Below, one piece after another: positions 1-8,646 of a stretch of 36,795 nt of DNA. Position 1 is the first letter of the stretch. Every line of letters begins with the position of its first letter. Below the pieces are notes generated by a model that was not told the origin of the DNA, made no database searches, and saw only the letters and a list, made by a program, of their open reading frames with translations. The stretch spans positions 1 to 36,795 of the forward strand of contig JAGQTY010000033.1 in assembly GCA_020438795.1 (NCBI GenBank), in the 5' to 3' direction. The translations under genes were made by a program, and so were the position numbers. This DNA comes from Actinomycetota bacterium (GTDB lineage Bacteria > Actinomycetota > Actinomycetes > S36-B12 > GCA-2699445).

Positions 1-278
1 AACTCCTCGATCTCAACTGTTTCGTCCCAGTCCAGTGGTTCCAGACACCTGACACACTCCGCCCGGATCGGCGTGTCCACCTCGCTCGTCAGCAGGATCC
101 CGTCCTGTGCCGACTCGAAGCCGAAGTCCACTTCCAGTTCGGTACTCTCGCCGGCCCCCACCGACGAGACGTCGTTGGCCCAGTCCCCGACCGGCACCCG
201 ACGGGTCTTCACGACCCGGGACCCGGGCTGACGATGGACGACGTCCTCGTCGAAGACGAAAGGCGAATCCTCAGGCAT
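1..278 (-). CDS. YceD/DUF177 family protein (partial, 3' end outside window)
   Basis: Reading the minus strand from an ATG at 276-278 gives an open frame to the window edge. It starts MPEDSPFVFDEDVVHR and carries a C-V-R-C motif followed by LEPLDWDE, the CxxC region typical of the YceD/DUF177 family. In many bacteria this gene sits just before rpmF (ribosomal protein L32) and takes part in 23S rRNA or ribosome accumulation; rpmF would lie beyond position 1. The start codon lies inside the last codons of the upstream coiled-coil gene (8-base overlap), so the two are probably translationally coupled. The C-terminal part is missing because of the window edge. Family assignment is fairly secure from position and the CxxC motif; exact function is not. 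Confidence 0.75.
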   Translation of the reverse strand, partial: MPEDSPFVFDEDVVHRQPGSRVVKTRRVPVGDWANDVSSVGAGESTELEVDFGFESAQDGILLTSEVDTPIRAECVRCLEPLDWDETVEIEE

Positions 279-753
279 TGACCTGGGGATGGCTCAGGTC
301 CACGGTGTCGTTGGCCAGCTTGGCGCGGCCGTGGGACACAGCCTGGAGCGTCGAACTGAGCAGGCCCTCGAAGGAGGCGAGCTTCGATTCGACGTATGCG
401 TGCACCTCGGCCTGCTTGGATGCGGCGACTTCGTTCGCCTCAGCCACGATCTGCTGGGCTGCGGCATGGGCAGCCATCACGACCTCCGTCTCGGAGACCA
501 GCTCCGCACTGCGCAACCGGGCGTGCTCGATGATGCCTTCGGCCTCCTCGCTCGCGTTCGCCCTGATCTGATCAGCCTGATCCACCACCTGCTTGGCGGA
601 GAGCACCTCGGCGGGCAGCGCCGTCTGCAACTCCTCGACGATGCGCATCGCCGCTTCCCGATCGATGATGGCACCCTCACCGAACGCTCTCGGCTTCGCC
701 GACGCGATCAGTTCCGCGAGTTCCTGCAGTCGTTCCTCGATGTCCATGCTCAC
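271..753 (-). CDS. SepIVA/DivIVA-like coiled-coil protein
   Basis: The 160-residue product is almost entirely helical and charged, with heptad-like stretches (EERLQELAELIASAK, QVVDQADQIRANASEEAE) and an alanine-rich tail; it has no membrane segment. Its place between coaD and the YceD gene matches the mycobacterial gene for SepIVA (Rv2927c), a DivIVA-domain-like factor tied to septation and cell-envelope growth. It is shorter than the mycobacterial protein, so orthology is inferred from position and coiled-coil character only. It overlaps coaD upstream by 4 bases (ATGA) and the YceD gene downstream by 8 bases. A second ATG two codons in is an alternative start. Some coiled-coil annotations of this family are called ATP synthase b-subunit-like, but nothing membrane-bound is visible here. 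Confidence 0.75.
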   Translation of the reverse strand: MSMDIEERLQELAELIASAKPRAFGEGAIIDREAAMRIVEELQTALPAEVLSAKQVVDQADQIRANASEEAEGIIEHARLRSAELVSETEVVMAAHAAAQQIVAEANEVAASKQAEVHAYVESKLASFEGLLSSTLQAVSHGRAKLANDTVDLSHPQVNA

Positions 754-1232
754 CCCTTGTTCCCCAACCTCTCGTACACCGCCCCCGCCACGTCATCGGG
801 CACCAGGCCACTGATGTCGCCACCGTACGTAGCGACTTCCTTGACGAGACTTGACGATAAGTAACCGTAGATCGGATTGGTCGACAGGAACAAGGTTTCG
901 ACGCCCGATAATCTGTGATTCATCTGCGCCATCTGCAACTCGTAGTCGAAGTCCGAGACTGCACGCAGTCCCTTGACGATGACGCCTATTTCGTGTTCGC
1001 GGCAGTAGTCCACGAGCAGTCCGTGGAATGAGTCGATGACCACGTTCTCGACGTCCCGTAGCTGATGACGCAGCATCTCGATGCGTTCCTCGACCGTGAA
1101 CAGGCTCTTCTTCGTCTTGTTGATCAGCACGGCGACGGTGACCTCGTCGAACACCTCGGCCGCGCGCACGAACACATCGATGTGTCCATTGGTGACCGGG
1201 TCGAACGAACCCGGACAGACCGCCGTGGTCAT
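750..1232 (-). CDS. coaD: Phosphopantetheine adenylyltransferase
   Basis: The enzyme transfers AMP from ATP to 4'-phosphopantetheine, the fourth step of coenzyme A synthesis, in the cytoplasm. The 160-residue length is normal for the family. Visible hallmarks are GSFDPVTNGH (residues 8-17, with the TxGH nucleotidyltransferase signature), KGLRAVSDFDYE in the middle, and the SSSLVKE motif near the C-terminus that binds nucleotide phosphates. The start at 1232 overlaps the rsmD stop by 4 bases and the stop overlaps the next gene by 4 bases, so it is an internal gene of the DAK2-recG-rsmD-coaD operon. Confidence 0.97.
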   Translation of the reverse strand: MTTAVCPGSFDPVTNGHIDVFVRAAEVFDEVTVAVLINKTKKSLFTVEERIEMLRHQLRDVENVVIDSFHGLLVDYCREHEIGVIVKGLRAVSDFDYELQMAQMNHRLSGVETLFLSTNPIYGYLSSSLVKEVATYGGDISGLVPDDVAGAVYERLGNKG

Positions 1233-1810
1233 GTGCCCTCCCTGTCTCCTGTCGCCATACTGCCACCTTCGGGCCGGAAGGTGGCAATCCTCACGCGGGT
1301 GGCGCCGTAGCGACGGTCGCTGAGCTCACTGAACCCGTCGGGCCAGTGCCAGTCGCCGGAGCCGCGCTCGAGGACGACCAGGCTGCCCCGCTCCAGCCAC
1401 CCCTGATGAACCAGCCTTGCCAGTACTTCGCTCACTTCACTGTCCGCAAGCGCATACGGAGGATCCAGGAAGACCAGGGTCGCGGGGGCGGAAGGACGGC
1501 CCAGCCGTCCGGCCGGCATCCGCAGCACTTCGCCCTGCAGATCCAGGGAGGCACAGTTGGACTCCAGCACGGCTGCGGTCCTCCGGTCGGACTCCACGAA
1601 CACTGCGCTACCTGCACCGCGACTGCGCGCCTCCAGCCCGAGGGCTCCCGAACCGGCATAGACGTCGAGGACCCTTTCCTGCTCCCAGTCCTCGACATAG
1701 GTCTCCAGTATGCTGAACAGCGACTCCCGGACCCGGTCGGCCGTCGGGCGCACGCCGGAGCCGGGAACGGCCACCGGCCTGCCTCGCGCGGAGCCTGCGA
1801 TGATTCTCAT
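1229..1810 (-). CDS. rsmD: 16S rRNA (guanine(966)-N2)-methyltransferase RsmD
   Basis: This 193-residue SAM-dependent methyltransferase modifies G966 of 16S rRNA (E. coli numbering) during small-subunit assembly. The N-terminus MRIIAGSARGR and the segment RPTADRVRESLFSIL are classic for RsmD. The SAM-binding loop is DVYAGSGALGLEA and the catalytic motif is FLDPPYA, a DPPY motif of N-methyltransferases. It overlaps recG upstream and coaD downstream by 4 bases each. The recG-rsmD-coaD order is conserved in actinobacteria. Confidence 0.96.
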   Translation of the reverse strand: MRIIAGSARGRPVAVPGSGVRPTADRVRESLFSILETYVEDWEQERVLDVYAGSGALGLEARSRGAGSAVFVESDRRTAAVLESNCASLDLQGEVLRMPAGRLGRPSAPATLVFLDPPYALADSEVSEVLARLVHQGWLERGSLVVLERGSGDWHWPDGFSELSDRRYGATRVRIATFRPEGGSMATGDREGT

Positions 1811-4029
1811 CCCTTCTCCAGGAAATCAGCAGTGTCGTCATCGGAGATCACCAGGGCGTTCCAGTAGGAAGCCGCCATCTCGGAGGTGTCGACCAGCACA
1901 TCCTCCCGGGCCGCCACGATCAGCTCCTCGTCATCGATGACCGAGAGCCATCGCAGTTTGGAGCTCCGTCCGGTCTGCCGGTCGCCGAGGACATCACCCT
2001 CCCGGCGCTGCGCCAGGTCGAGTTGTGCGAGCTTGAAGCCGTCGGTGGTGGAGGCCACATCCCCCAGCCGTTCCCGTCCCGGGCTGTCCGGTGGTTGCCG
2101 GGTGACGAGCATACATTGCGCACGTGAGCCGTCACGTCCGATCCGGCCCCGGAGCTGATGCAACTGGCTGATCCCGAACCGGTCAGCGTCCAGGATGATC
2201 ATCAGCGCAGCGGTCGGTATGTCGATACCCACCTCGATGACCGTGGTGCTCACGACCACGCCCAGCCCCTGCGGATCGGCGGGGCCGGCGGCCAGGCGCC
2301 TCATGATCTCGTCCTTCTCGGCCGGCGGCAACCGTCCGTGCAGGACCGCCAGCTCCAGACCGGACAGAGGACCCTCTCGTAACTGCTGCGCCACCGCCGT
2401 GACGGCATGCGGCTCCAGCCTGGCCCCGTCACCGGCCAGGAGTGCGGCCCCGGACTCCTCGTCCGCCTCACGATCGCCCTCTTCGATGCGCGGGCAGACC
2501 ACGAACACCTGTCGACCGGCCGCCACCTCCTCACGCGCCCGCTGCCAGACACGTGCGATATGGCCGTTGTTGTCCCACTCGCCGACGACATACGTCTCCA
2601 CATCGGCAGGTCCCTCACGGCGCCCCTCGAGCATCAGTACGTCGAGGTCCCCGAAGACCGTCATTGCGATGCTGCGGGGAATCGGTGTCGCGGTCATGAC
2701 CAGCAGATGTGGTCGTGGTCCGTCGCGCAGCACGAGCTCGGCACGCTGTTCCACCCCGAACCGATGCTGCTCGTCCACCACCACCAGGCCCAGATCGTGG
2801 TACTGCACCGACCGCTCGAGGACTGCATGGGTACCGATGATGATGTCGGCGCCGCCGGCGGCTATCGAGGCGCGGACCTCCCGCTTGCGTGCCTCCGGCA
2901 GCGAGGAGGTCAGCAGGGCGACTTCCGCCCCACGTTCATCACCGAGCAGTGTCCCTGCTTCAGCCAGTGGTCCGAGCAGCCGCCGCACCACCTGCGCGTG
3001 CTGGGCCGCCAGCACCTCGGTCGGTGCCAGCAGGACGGCCTGACCGCCGCTGTCGACCACCTGCGCCATCGCCCGCAGGGCCACAACGGTCTTGCCGGCG
3101 CCCACGTCACCCTGCAGCAGCACGTGCATCGGGTGTTCGGCCGACAACCGCCGGTTCAGCTCCAGGCCGGCAACCTGCTGGCTGGGACTGAGTGCGAACG
3201 GGAGCCCTGCCTCGAGGCTCTTGCTGATATGCCCGGTATGCGGCCTCGGCACAGCACGGGTCCCCTCGAACTGACTGCGCCGGTGTTTCAGAGTGGCCTG
3301 GAGGGACAAGGCCTCCTCGTACTTGAGCCGACGCATCCCGTCGGTCACCTCGCCCCGTTCCTCCGGCCGGTGCACATAGCGAAGCGCGGTGGCCAGGTCA
3401 GGCAGGTTCCTGCGCTGCCGCAGACCGGCTCCGAGCGGGTCCTCGACCCGCAGTCCGTCCAGAACGGTCCGGACCGCCTTGGCGATGTTCCAGGTCGGTA
3501 CCTTGGCCGTTGCCGGATAGAGCGGCATGAGCCGCGATGTCAGGTGATCCACATCCTGATCCGGATCGTCGACGACCTCGAACTGGGGCTGGTTCAGTTG
3601 CCAGCGCCCCCGGAACCGTTTGGCCCGTCCGGCGAACAGTCCCACCGTTCCCTCGCTGAATTGCCGGCTCCGCCATGCCTGGCCGAAGAAGGTGAGCGTG
3701 AGCGGAACGGACCCACCATCGCTGATCTGCACCTCGACTCGACTGCGCCGGCGATCGCGGTGTGGATGCTGACGGACCGACTCCACACGCCCCATCACGG
3801 TCACGTAGTCGCCCTCCACGAAGTCGGAGACCGGCGTGAACACCCCCCGTTCGAGATAGCGCCGCGGCGTATGCGCCAGCAGTTGGCCCACGGTCGTCAG
3901 GCCGAGGTGTTCAGCGAGGGGGGCCGCGGAGCGTCCGAGGATCAGTTTCAGCGATGTCGCGAGGTCCGGGTCGGCGACCACTCCGCGCCATGGCTGGTCG
4001 ACTACTCGACCCCCACGATGATCGGCCAC
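1807..4029 (-). CDS. recG: ATP-dependent DNA helicase RecG
   Basis: RecG is a monomeric superfamily 2 helicase that remodels stalled replication forks and branched recombination intermediates. An N-terminal wedge/OB-fold region is followed by helicase motifs: Walker A in GDVGAGKT, a DEQH box in VVVDEQHRFG, motif III MTATPIPRS, and the C-terminal motifs TTVIEVGIDIP and QLRGRIGR. At about 740 residues it is of normal length. The ATG at 4029 would overlap the DAK2 gene by 28 bases. A GTG at 3979-3981 (VVADPDLATSLK) lies just after the DAK2 stop and may be the true start, since the first 16 residues look unlike the family. The 3' end overlaps rsmD by 4 bases. Confidence 0.96.
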   Translation of the reverse strand: MADHRGGRVVDQPWRGVVADPDLATSLKLILGRSAAPLAEHLGLTTVGQLLAHTPRRYLERGVFTPVSDFVEGDYVTVMGRVESVRQHPHRDRRRSRVEVQISDGGSVPLTLTFFGQAWRSRQFSEGTVGLFAGRAKRFRGRWQLNQPQFEVVDDPDQDVDHLTSRLMPLYPATAKVPTWNIAKAVRTVLDGLRVEDPLGAGLRQRRNLPDLATALRYVHRPEERGEVTDGMRRLKYEEALSLQATLKHRRSQFEGTRAVPRPHTGHISKSLEAGLPFALSPSQQVAGLELNRRLSAEHPMHVLLQGDVGAGKTVVALRAMAQVVDSGGQAVLLAPTEVLAAQHAQVVRRLLGPLAEAGTLLGDERGAEVALLTSSLPEARKREVRASIAAGGADIIIGTHAVLERSVQYHDLGLVVVDEQHRFGVEQRAELVLRDGPRPHLLVMTATPIPRSIAMTVFGDLDVLMLEGRREGPADVETYVVGEWDNNGHIARVWQRAREEVAAGRQVFVVCPRIEEGDREADEESGAALLAGDGARLEPHAVTAVAQQLREGPLSGLELAVLHGRLPPAEKDEIMRRLAAGPADPQGLGVVVSTTVIEVGIDIPTAALMIILDADRFGISQLHQLRGRIGRDGSRAQCMLVTRQPPDSPGRERLGDVASTTDGFKLAQLDLAQRREGDVLGDRQTGRSSKLRWLSVIDDEELIVAAREDVLVDTSEMAASYWNALVISDDDTADFLEKG

Positions 4030-5639
4030 AGCGGTTGACCACCCTCATAGACGACTTCCTCCACCCCAGGATACTCATTGCGCAGGTAGCGGCTGAGACG
4101 TTCGATCTCGGCCTCGTCCGCCTGACTGCCGGTCACCATGGTGACCATCTCGCCGCCCGCCGCAAGCAGCCGGTCCAGGGTCCGCTGGGCGACGTCCACG
4201 ACATCGTCACCGATCTCCAGGATGTCGCCGCCCACGACACCGATGATGTCTCCAGGCTCACACACGCCCACGCTGGTCACGGCTTCGCGGGAGGCCATGG
4301 TGATCCCCCCGTAGGCGGTCGCCCCGGCAGCCCGCGACATCGACACGACGTCGTCATCGAACCCGCGGCCGGGGTCATGCACTGCGATAGCAGCGAGCGA
4401 CTCAACGATGGAACTGGTGGGAACGACGGCAATCCGCATGCCGCGGTCCTTGCCGGCGGCCGCTGCTGCCTCCGCCGCCGACTTGGTGTTCTTGTCACTG
4501 GGAAGCAGCACGACCTCACGCGCACCCGTCGACAGTGCGGCTTCGAGCAGCTCACCGGTTGAGGGTGCCACACCGGGCGTCGCGGCCAGCGGCACGACCC
4601 CGGACTGCTGCAGCAGTCTGGCCACTCCCGGTCCGTGGGCGACACAGACCACCCCCCTGGTCATCGACTCGTGATCGTGCTCCTCGGCCTCCGTCTCCCC
4701 GACCAGCCACGTGATCCGGATGCGGTAGGGTCGGCCCGCCCCCATCCCGCGTTCGATGGCGGCGCCGGCATCCGTGACATGCACGTGAATGTTCCACAGG
4801 CCGTCACCCCCGACCACGACCAATGAGTCCCCGAGATCGGAGAGCTCCTCCTTGAGCCGCGGGATCGCGTCGTCGCGAGCATCGAGGAGGTACATCACCT
4901 CGAACGGGGGTCCGTCATAATCGGTCCCCGGGGCGAATTCGGGCTGCGGCACTCTGGCCTGGGCGGGTCCCGCCGGGGCGCGCCGGCCTGTGACCACCTC
5001 CGCCAGTGCGTCCATGATCACGACCATGCCGCGTCCGCCTGAGTCGACCACACCGGCTCGCTTGAGCACGTCGAGCTGCTCAGGCGTGCGGGCCAGTGCC
5101 TCCCGGGCCCCCCGCGCCACCGCCTCGATCATCACCTCGAGGTCGTCGGTGTCCGTGGCCGCCGCGGTTTCGGCAGCCGCGCGGATGACGCTGAGGATGG
5201 TCCCCTCCTTGGGCTTGCCGACTGCCGCATACGCCATGTCAGCTGCCTGTCGCAGTCCCGCGCGTACGGCTTCAGCAGTGGGCTTGAGGGAGTTGCCGCT
5301 GATCGGGTCCACCTTCACCATGCCCCGAAGGATCTGAGAGAGGATGACGCCACTGTTGCCGCGGGCGCCCAGCAGTGCCCCTTTGATGATGGCGCCGGAG
5401 AGGGCTGCCATCGCATCGACCTGCTCGTCAGTGCCCGCGATCTCCTCCGGCAGCGCGGCGAATGCCTCGTCCATGGCCACCGAGGCGGATTCCATCGTGA
5501 GGAACATGTTGGTGCCGGTGTCCCCGTCAGGGACGGGAAAGACGTTGAGTGCGTCGATCTCCTCACGAGCGTCCCCGAGAGCGGCCAACGCGGTGTGGAT
5601 CCAGTCCCGAAGCATTTCCGCTTCAACGACCTCAGCCAT
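4002..5639 (-). CDS. DAK2/DhaL domain kinase-like protein (YloV/FakA family)
   Basis: The 545-residue protein has an N-terminal DhaL (DAK2) nucleotide-binding domain with the Mg-ADP motif NVFPVPDGDTGTNM (about residues 32-45) and GARGNSGVILSQILRG (about 92-107). A middle and C-terminal region of the DegV-like/YloV type follows. In Firmicutes the homologous FakA, together with FakB fatty-acid binding proteins, phosphorylates fatty acids; the role in actinobacteria is less certain. The start ATG is preceded by AGGAAGG at good spacing. It heads the minus-strand operon that continues into recG, divergent from rpmB, an order also seen in mycobacteria. No FakB partner is visible in the window. Confidence 0.9.
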   Translation of the reverse strand: MAEVVEAEMLRDWIHTALAALGDAREEIDALNVFPVPDGDTGTNMFLTMESASVAMDEAFAALPEEIAGTDEQVDAMAALSGAIIKGALLGARGNSGVILSQILRGMVKVDPISGNSLKPTAEAVRAGLRQAADMAYAAVGKPKEGTILSVIRAAAETAAATDTDDLEVMIEAVARGAREALARTPEQLDVLKRAGVVDSGGRGMVVIMDALAEVVTGRRAPAGPAQARVPQPEFAPGTDYDGPPFEVMYLLDARDDAIPRLKEELSDLGDSLVVVGGDGLWNIHVHVTDAGAAIERGMGAGRPYRIRITWLVGETEAEEHDHESMTRGVVCVAHGPGVARLLQQSGVVPLAATPGVAPSTGELLEAALSTGAREVVLLPSDKNTKSAAEAAAAAGKDRGMRIAVVPTSSIVESLAAIAVHDPGRGFDDDVVSMSRAAGATAYGGITMASREAVTSVGVCEPGDIIGVVGGDILEIGDDVVDVAQRTLDRLLAAGGEMVTMVTGSQADEAEIERLSRYLRNEYPGVEEVVYEGGQPLWPIIVGVE

Positions 5640-6022
5640 GGCGCTGCCTTCCTGATCGGGATTCCCGGTACCGGTCCCGGCCCGGGCGACTCGTACCCAC
5701 GCTACTGAGTCCGGCCCCGGGTTGGTAGTCGGTTCATCCGTGTGGGCAGCGCGGCGGGTTCCGCCGACCGCGGCCCGTCAAGGGGACCGACCCCGTCCGG
5801 TGTTCCCTTCGCTGGACCAAGGACCCCAATGGTTGGGGATATCGGGGCTGATGGGCTACATTGGAGGCTGGCACTTCCCTGCTGCGCGGGTTGCTCTGCC
5901 CACCTCAATGGCCGGCAGCGCGTGCGATAGACGAAGACCCACCCTGAACAGACCTGCCCCTACCGGCGACCGGCAGACAAGAAGCCGGCCCGACAAGAAA
6001 CCGGAAAGAAACGGAGTCCGCT
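5640..6022. other. Divergent intergenic region between the DAK2 gene and rpmB
   Basis: This 383-base stretch holds no convincing gene. It should contain promoters for the minus-strand operon and for rpmB. The minus-strand side has an AGGAAGG ribosome-binding site next to the DAK2 start. A possible plus-strand promoter is listed separately. GC-rich inverted stretches occur near 5665-5690, but they are too simple to call a terminator. Confidence 0.5.
5833..5862 (+). promoter_or_regulatory. Candidate sigma-70-type promoter for rpmB
   Basis: TTGGGG at 5833-5838 and TACATT at 5857-5862 are separated by 18 bases and resemble -35 and -10 boxes. The rpmB start codon is 160 bases downstream. The match is moderate and no other element confirms it. 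Confidence 0.35.
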
Positions 6023-6202
6023 ATGTCAGCGAAGTGTGAAGTGTGCGGCAAGGGCCCCGGTTTCGGGATGAACGTGTCCCACTCCCACCGGCGCACCAAG
6101 CGCCGCTGGAACCCGAACCTGCAGGTCGTGCGCCGCAATGCCGGCGGTGGCACCAAGAAGATCAAGGTATGCACCAGTTGCCTCAAGGCCGGCAAGGTCT
6201 GA
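6023..6202 (+). CDS. rpmB: 50S ribosomal protein L28 (zinc-ribbon form)
   Basis: This 59-residue protein is too short for most ORF filters but is clearly L28: [15 protein letters not shown] at the start, [12 protein letters not shown] in the middle and [12 protein letters not shown] at the end. Four cysteines in two CxxC pairs (C5, C8, C50, C53) mark it as the zinc-binding C+ paralogue type rather than the zinc-free form made under zinc starvation. An upstream CGGAG sequence serves as ribosome-binding site. It is divergent from the DAK2 gene, the conserved actinobacterial arrangement, and it forms the left border of the accessory segment. Confidence 0.95.
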   Translation: MSAKCEVCGKGPGFGMNVSHSHRRTKRRWNPNLQVVRRNAGGGTKKIKVCTSCLKAGKV

Positions 6203-6211
6203 GGCTTCGAC

Positions 6212-6783
6212 TCAGCGGGTGATCGCGGGGGTCCCCATGCCGATCCGGGCGCCAGCGGGAAAGCCACTTCCGTGCGGGTGTCCACCCGCCATGGCACCCG
6301 TCCCGCCCAGAAGTGAACCTGCCTGATAACGTTTCCGTGCTGTGAGCACTCGACACGTGGGGACTTGCCGGGTTTTGTAGATCCATTGCCAGGTGTTCTT
6401 CGCCACGCCCGGAAGCTTGGCGACGACCCGGACTCCGAAGGTGAGGTGGGTGCTGCACCTCGGTGTGAGCCAGACCTTGGCGCTGGTACGTGACGCATTC
6501 CCCTTCAACGTGGTCTTCAGTTCCTTGTGCCCTGCGGGCGTAGCGCTGGAGACCGTGTAGTTCTCAAGGGTGCGCCCGCCCAGGTCTGGTTCCGTCCCGA
6601 CCAGCGCCACCTCGTCGTTGCCGGCGGTGGCCGTCACCTTGGCTGCGGCCATAGCGTTCTTGGGGTTCCTTGGGGCCTTCGGGTGTCGCTGTGGTGGAGC
6701 CGATGGCGCTGGTGTCACAGTTGGGTGACTGCTGTGACGCCGACTTCGTACTTGGTGCCGTTGGTCAGATCAATGACCGTCGC
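6212..6783 (-). pseudogene. Broken fibronectin type III repeat protein gene
   Basis: On the minus strand, pieces of fibronectin-III (FN3) domains appear in different frames. From about 6783 to 6718 one frame reads IDLTNGTKYEVGVTAV, a typical end of an FN3 domain. A shifted frame continues with NCDTSAIGSTTATPEGP, the usual linker after such a domain. A further frame then gives AKVTATAGNDEVALVG and PDLGGRTLENYTVSS, the first strands of the next FN3 domain, running on to a stop at 6212. At least two frame changes and one stop interrupt what would be a single secreted repeat protein. It lies downstream of the secreted protein gene ending at 7030 and may once have been part of it or of a neighbour. 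No intact start or signal peptide is visible. Confidence 0.5.
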
Positions 6784-7029
6784 TCAGGGGTCCGCCAGGC
6801 ATGCGCTGGGCGAGGCTACCATCCCCGCACAACCAGGCGCCACCTCGGTACTGGGATGTGGCCATAGTCGTGGTTGATCGCCGGGTGTCGGCCGATCATT
6901 CACAGCGAGGGACCGCCCACACTCCACGGTGCTTGGGAAAGGTCGCCGAGACTGGCGCGCGGTGCGCGTCTGGCCACGGTGAGCCTGTCGCGCAGATGGT
7001 GTGGATTCCTGTTGTCTTGGGTCCGTGAC

Positions 7030-8646
7030 TCAGGGGACGGTAATGGTCTGGCCAGCGCCTACGGTGAAAACGGTGGCCTGGTCCCAACTGCCATCTCCGC
7101 CGACCCACTCCGCCTGGATACCTGGGGTGGCCGGATCGTCGATCGCAACGCGGTAATCACCTGGCTGCACCGACGCCGTGTGCTGACCTCCGTCAAACGG
7201 GGCTGGGAACGAATCAACGCAGTACTGCCCCCAGCTGAGCCAGTTCTCATCGTTGATGTCGGGCGGCACCGTCCGGTCGGTGACACATGCTCCAACGCTA
7301 TTGGGGGGCATGTTCACGATGATCTTCGCAAACCCCGATGGATCGAAGCGTTGGTCGATGGTACCGCCTGGTTCAGCTTGAACGAGCCACCCCTCAGCCA
7401 TCCACTCGTCAGTCTGCTTGGTCATCACCTTCACCGTGACGGGGCCGGCCGGGTCGTGGGCGCGCCGGGCCGTGGGCAGCTCCAACGTGAACGAACCGTC
7501 GTCGCCGGTCGTCGTGCACGTGAGGTCGGCAAGGGTCGCGGCGCAGACCGGGAGATTCGCAGCTGCGCTCGCCCCTCGCAGCGTGATTCCCGAGGTCGGT
7601 GTCACCTCGGTCACGCTGAGATCAACTACCTCACCGGGTCCCCCATTGGCTCTACCCGACTCAAGGGAAGGGAACAAATACCGTCGCAGGTCATCCCGCG
7701 GCTCGTCGTAGACATCCCACCAGAAGTCCGTTGTGGCTAGGAACCCCTCCACCTCGTCCACCGACTTGGTGGAGAACAGCCGCGAATCCATCACCTCGAT
7801 CGGTCCATACCAATCCGACCGGATACGATAGCGGCCCTCCCTATCCGTGCGATCACACAACGGATCCCCGAGTGGCTGAGAGATACCAAGATCAGGGGTG
7901 TAGCAGACTTCCTTGTCCACCACAGGGTGGTGCGCCTCGTCGGTCACCGTCCCGCTGACGTACTTGCGTGGCTGGACGGTGTTCACTCCATCGACTGCCT
8001 CTTGACTTGCCCAAGGACTGTCACTCACCGGATCGCCGACCCGCAACTCATCCCAGCCTTGGGTAGGGTCCGACTCGGGAACGTAGTGGACCGAGAAGCT
8101 CCCGTCAGCACTTGTTCGTGCCAGGCAGCGCACGAAAGTACCGGTCTTGTGGTACCAAATCACACAGACGGGGAAGTCCGCGATCGGTTGACCATCGGGA
8201 TCCAGGACCACACCGGCGACCGTCACGGTAGGAGTCGACTCCTTCGTCGACTCCTTCTTCCTGTAGCGAACCGTCACGTCGGTTCGCTGACCAGCGACCA
8301 CACGGACCTTGCGGGGCTTGATCCGCGACGCTCGCGCGATCGCGCCGTCGCGCACGATCCGCTTCGCCCGCAACCGATACACCCCCGGCCTCAGCCCCTT
8401 GATGGTCTTTACTCGCTTGAGCCTCAGGCTCCTCTTCAGCCCTTTGGCCTTGCCACGCACGCCGGTGACGGTCACCGTCGCTCGTCCACCGAGGTGTTGC
8501 CCGCTGAGCTTCACGCGCACCTTGCCCGTGACCCTACTCGATGCCGCCTCCACCTGAGACGACCCGGCACCCGCTGGCGCGGAAGGCGCAACGAGTCCCA
8601 GCGACAACGCCAACACGGACAGCACCCCGATCATTATTCGCTGCAT
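7030..8646 (-). CDS. Secreted protein with carboxypeptidase-regulatory-like repeats and four cysteine pairs
   Basis: The start ATG at 8646 is preceded by AAGGAG with 5-base spacing, giving 538 residues; the open frame extends further upstream but without such a site. Residues 1-27 form a Sec signal peptide (hydrophobic stretch about 6-20, likely cut after PAGA). Residues about 38-128 form a lysine/arginine-rich beta domain ending TDVTVRYRKK. Three or four carboxypeptidase-regulatory-like beta-sandwich modules follow, for example VAGVVLDPDGQPIADF (143-158) and VSGTVTDEAHHPVVD (230-244). Cysteines occur only as four spaced pairs: 161/174, 248/264, 368/377 and 454/476, suggesting disulfides outside the cell. 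No membrane anchor, LPxTG motif or enzyme motif is seen. Function is unknown; an adhesin or cell-surface role is a guess. Confidence 0.75.
   Translation of the reverse strand: MQRIMIGVLSVLALSLGLVAPSAPAGAGSSQVEAASSRVTGKVRVKLSGQHLGGRATVTVTGVRGKAKGLKRSLRLKRVKTIKGLRPGVYRLRAKRIVRDGAIARASRIKPRKVRVVAGQRTDVTVRYRKKESTKESTPTVTVAGVVLDPDGQPIADFPVCVIWYHKTGTFVRCLARTSADGSFSVHYVPESDPTQGWDELRVGDPVSDSPWASQEAVDGVNTVQPRKYVSGTVTDEAHHPVVDKEVCYTPDLGISQPLGDPLCDRTDREGRYRIRSDWYGPIEVMDSRLFSTKSVDEVEGFLATTDFWWDVYDEPRDDLRRYLFPSLESGRANGGPGEVVDLSVTEVTPTSGITLRGASAAANLPVCAATLADLTCTTTGDDGSFTLELPTARRAHDPAGPVTVKVMTKQTDEWMAEGWLVQAEPGGTIDQRFDPSGFAKIIVNMPPNSVGACVTDRTVPPDINDENWLSWGQYCVDSFPAPFDGGQHTASVQPGDYRVAIDDPATPGIQAEWVGGDGSWDQATVFTVGAGQTITVP

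Noticed and set aside
2407..4038. Long plus-strand open frame (about 540 codons) opposite recG
   Set aside because: It lies wholly antisense to a clear recG gene, is rich in histidine, glutamine and arginine, and shows no family motif. It is a mirror of recG codon bias in high-GC DNA.
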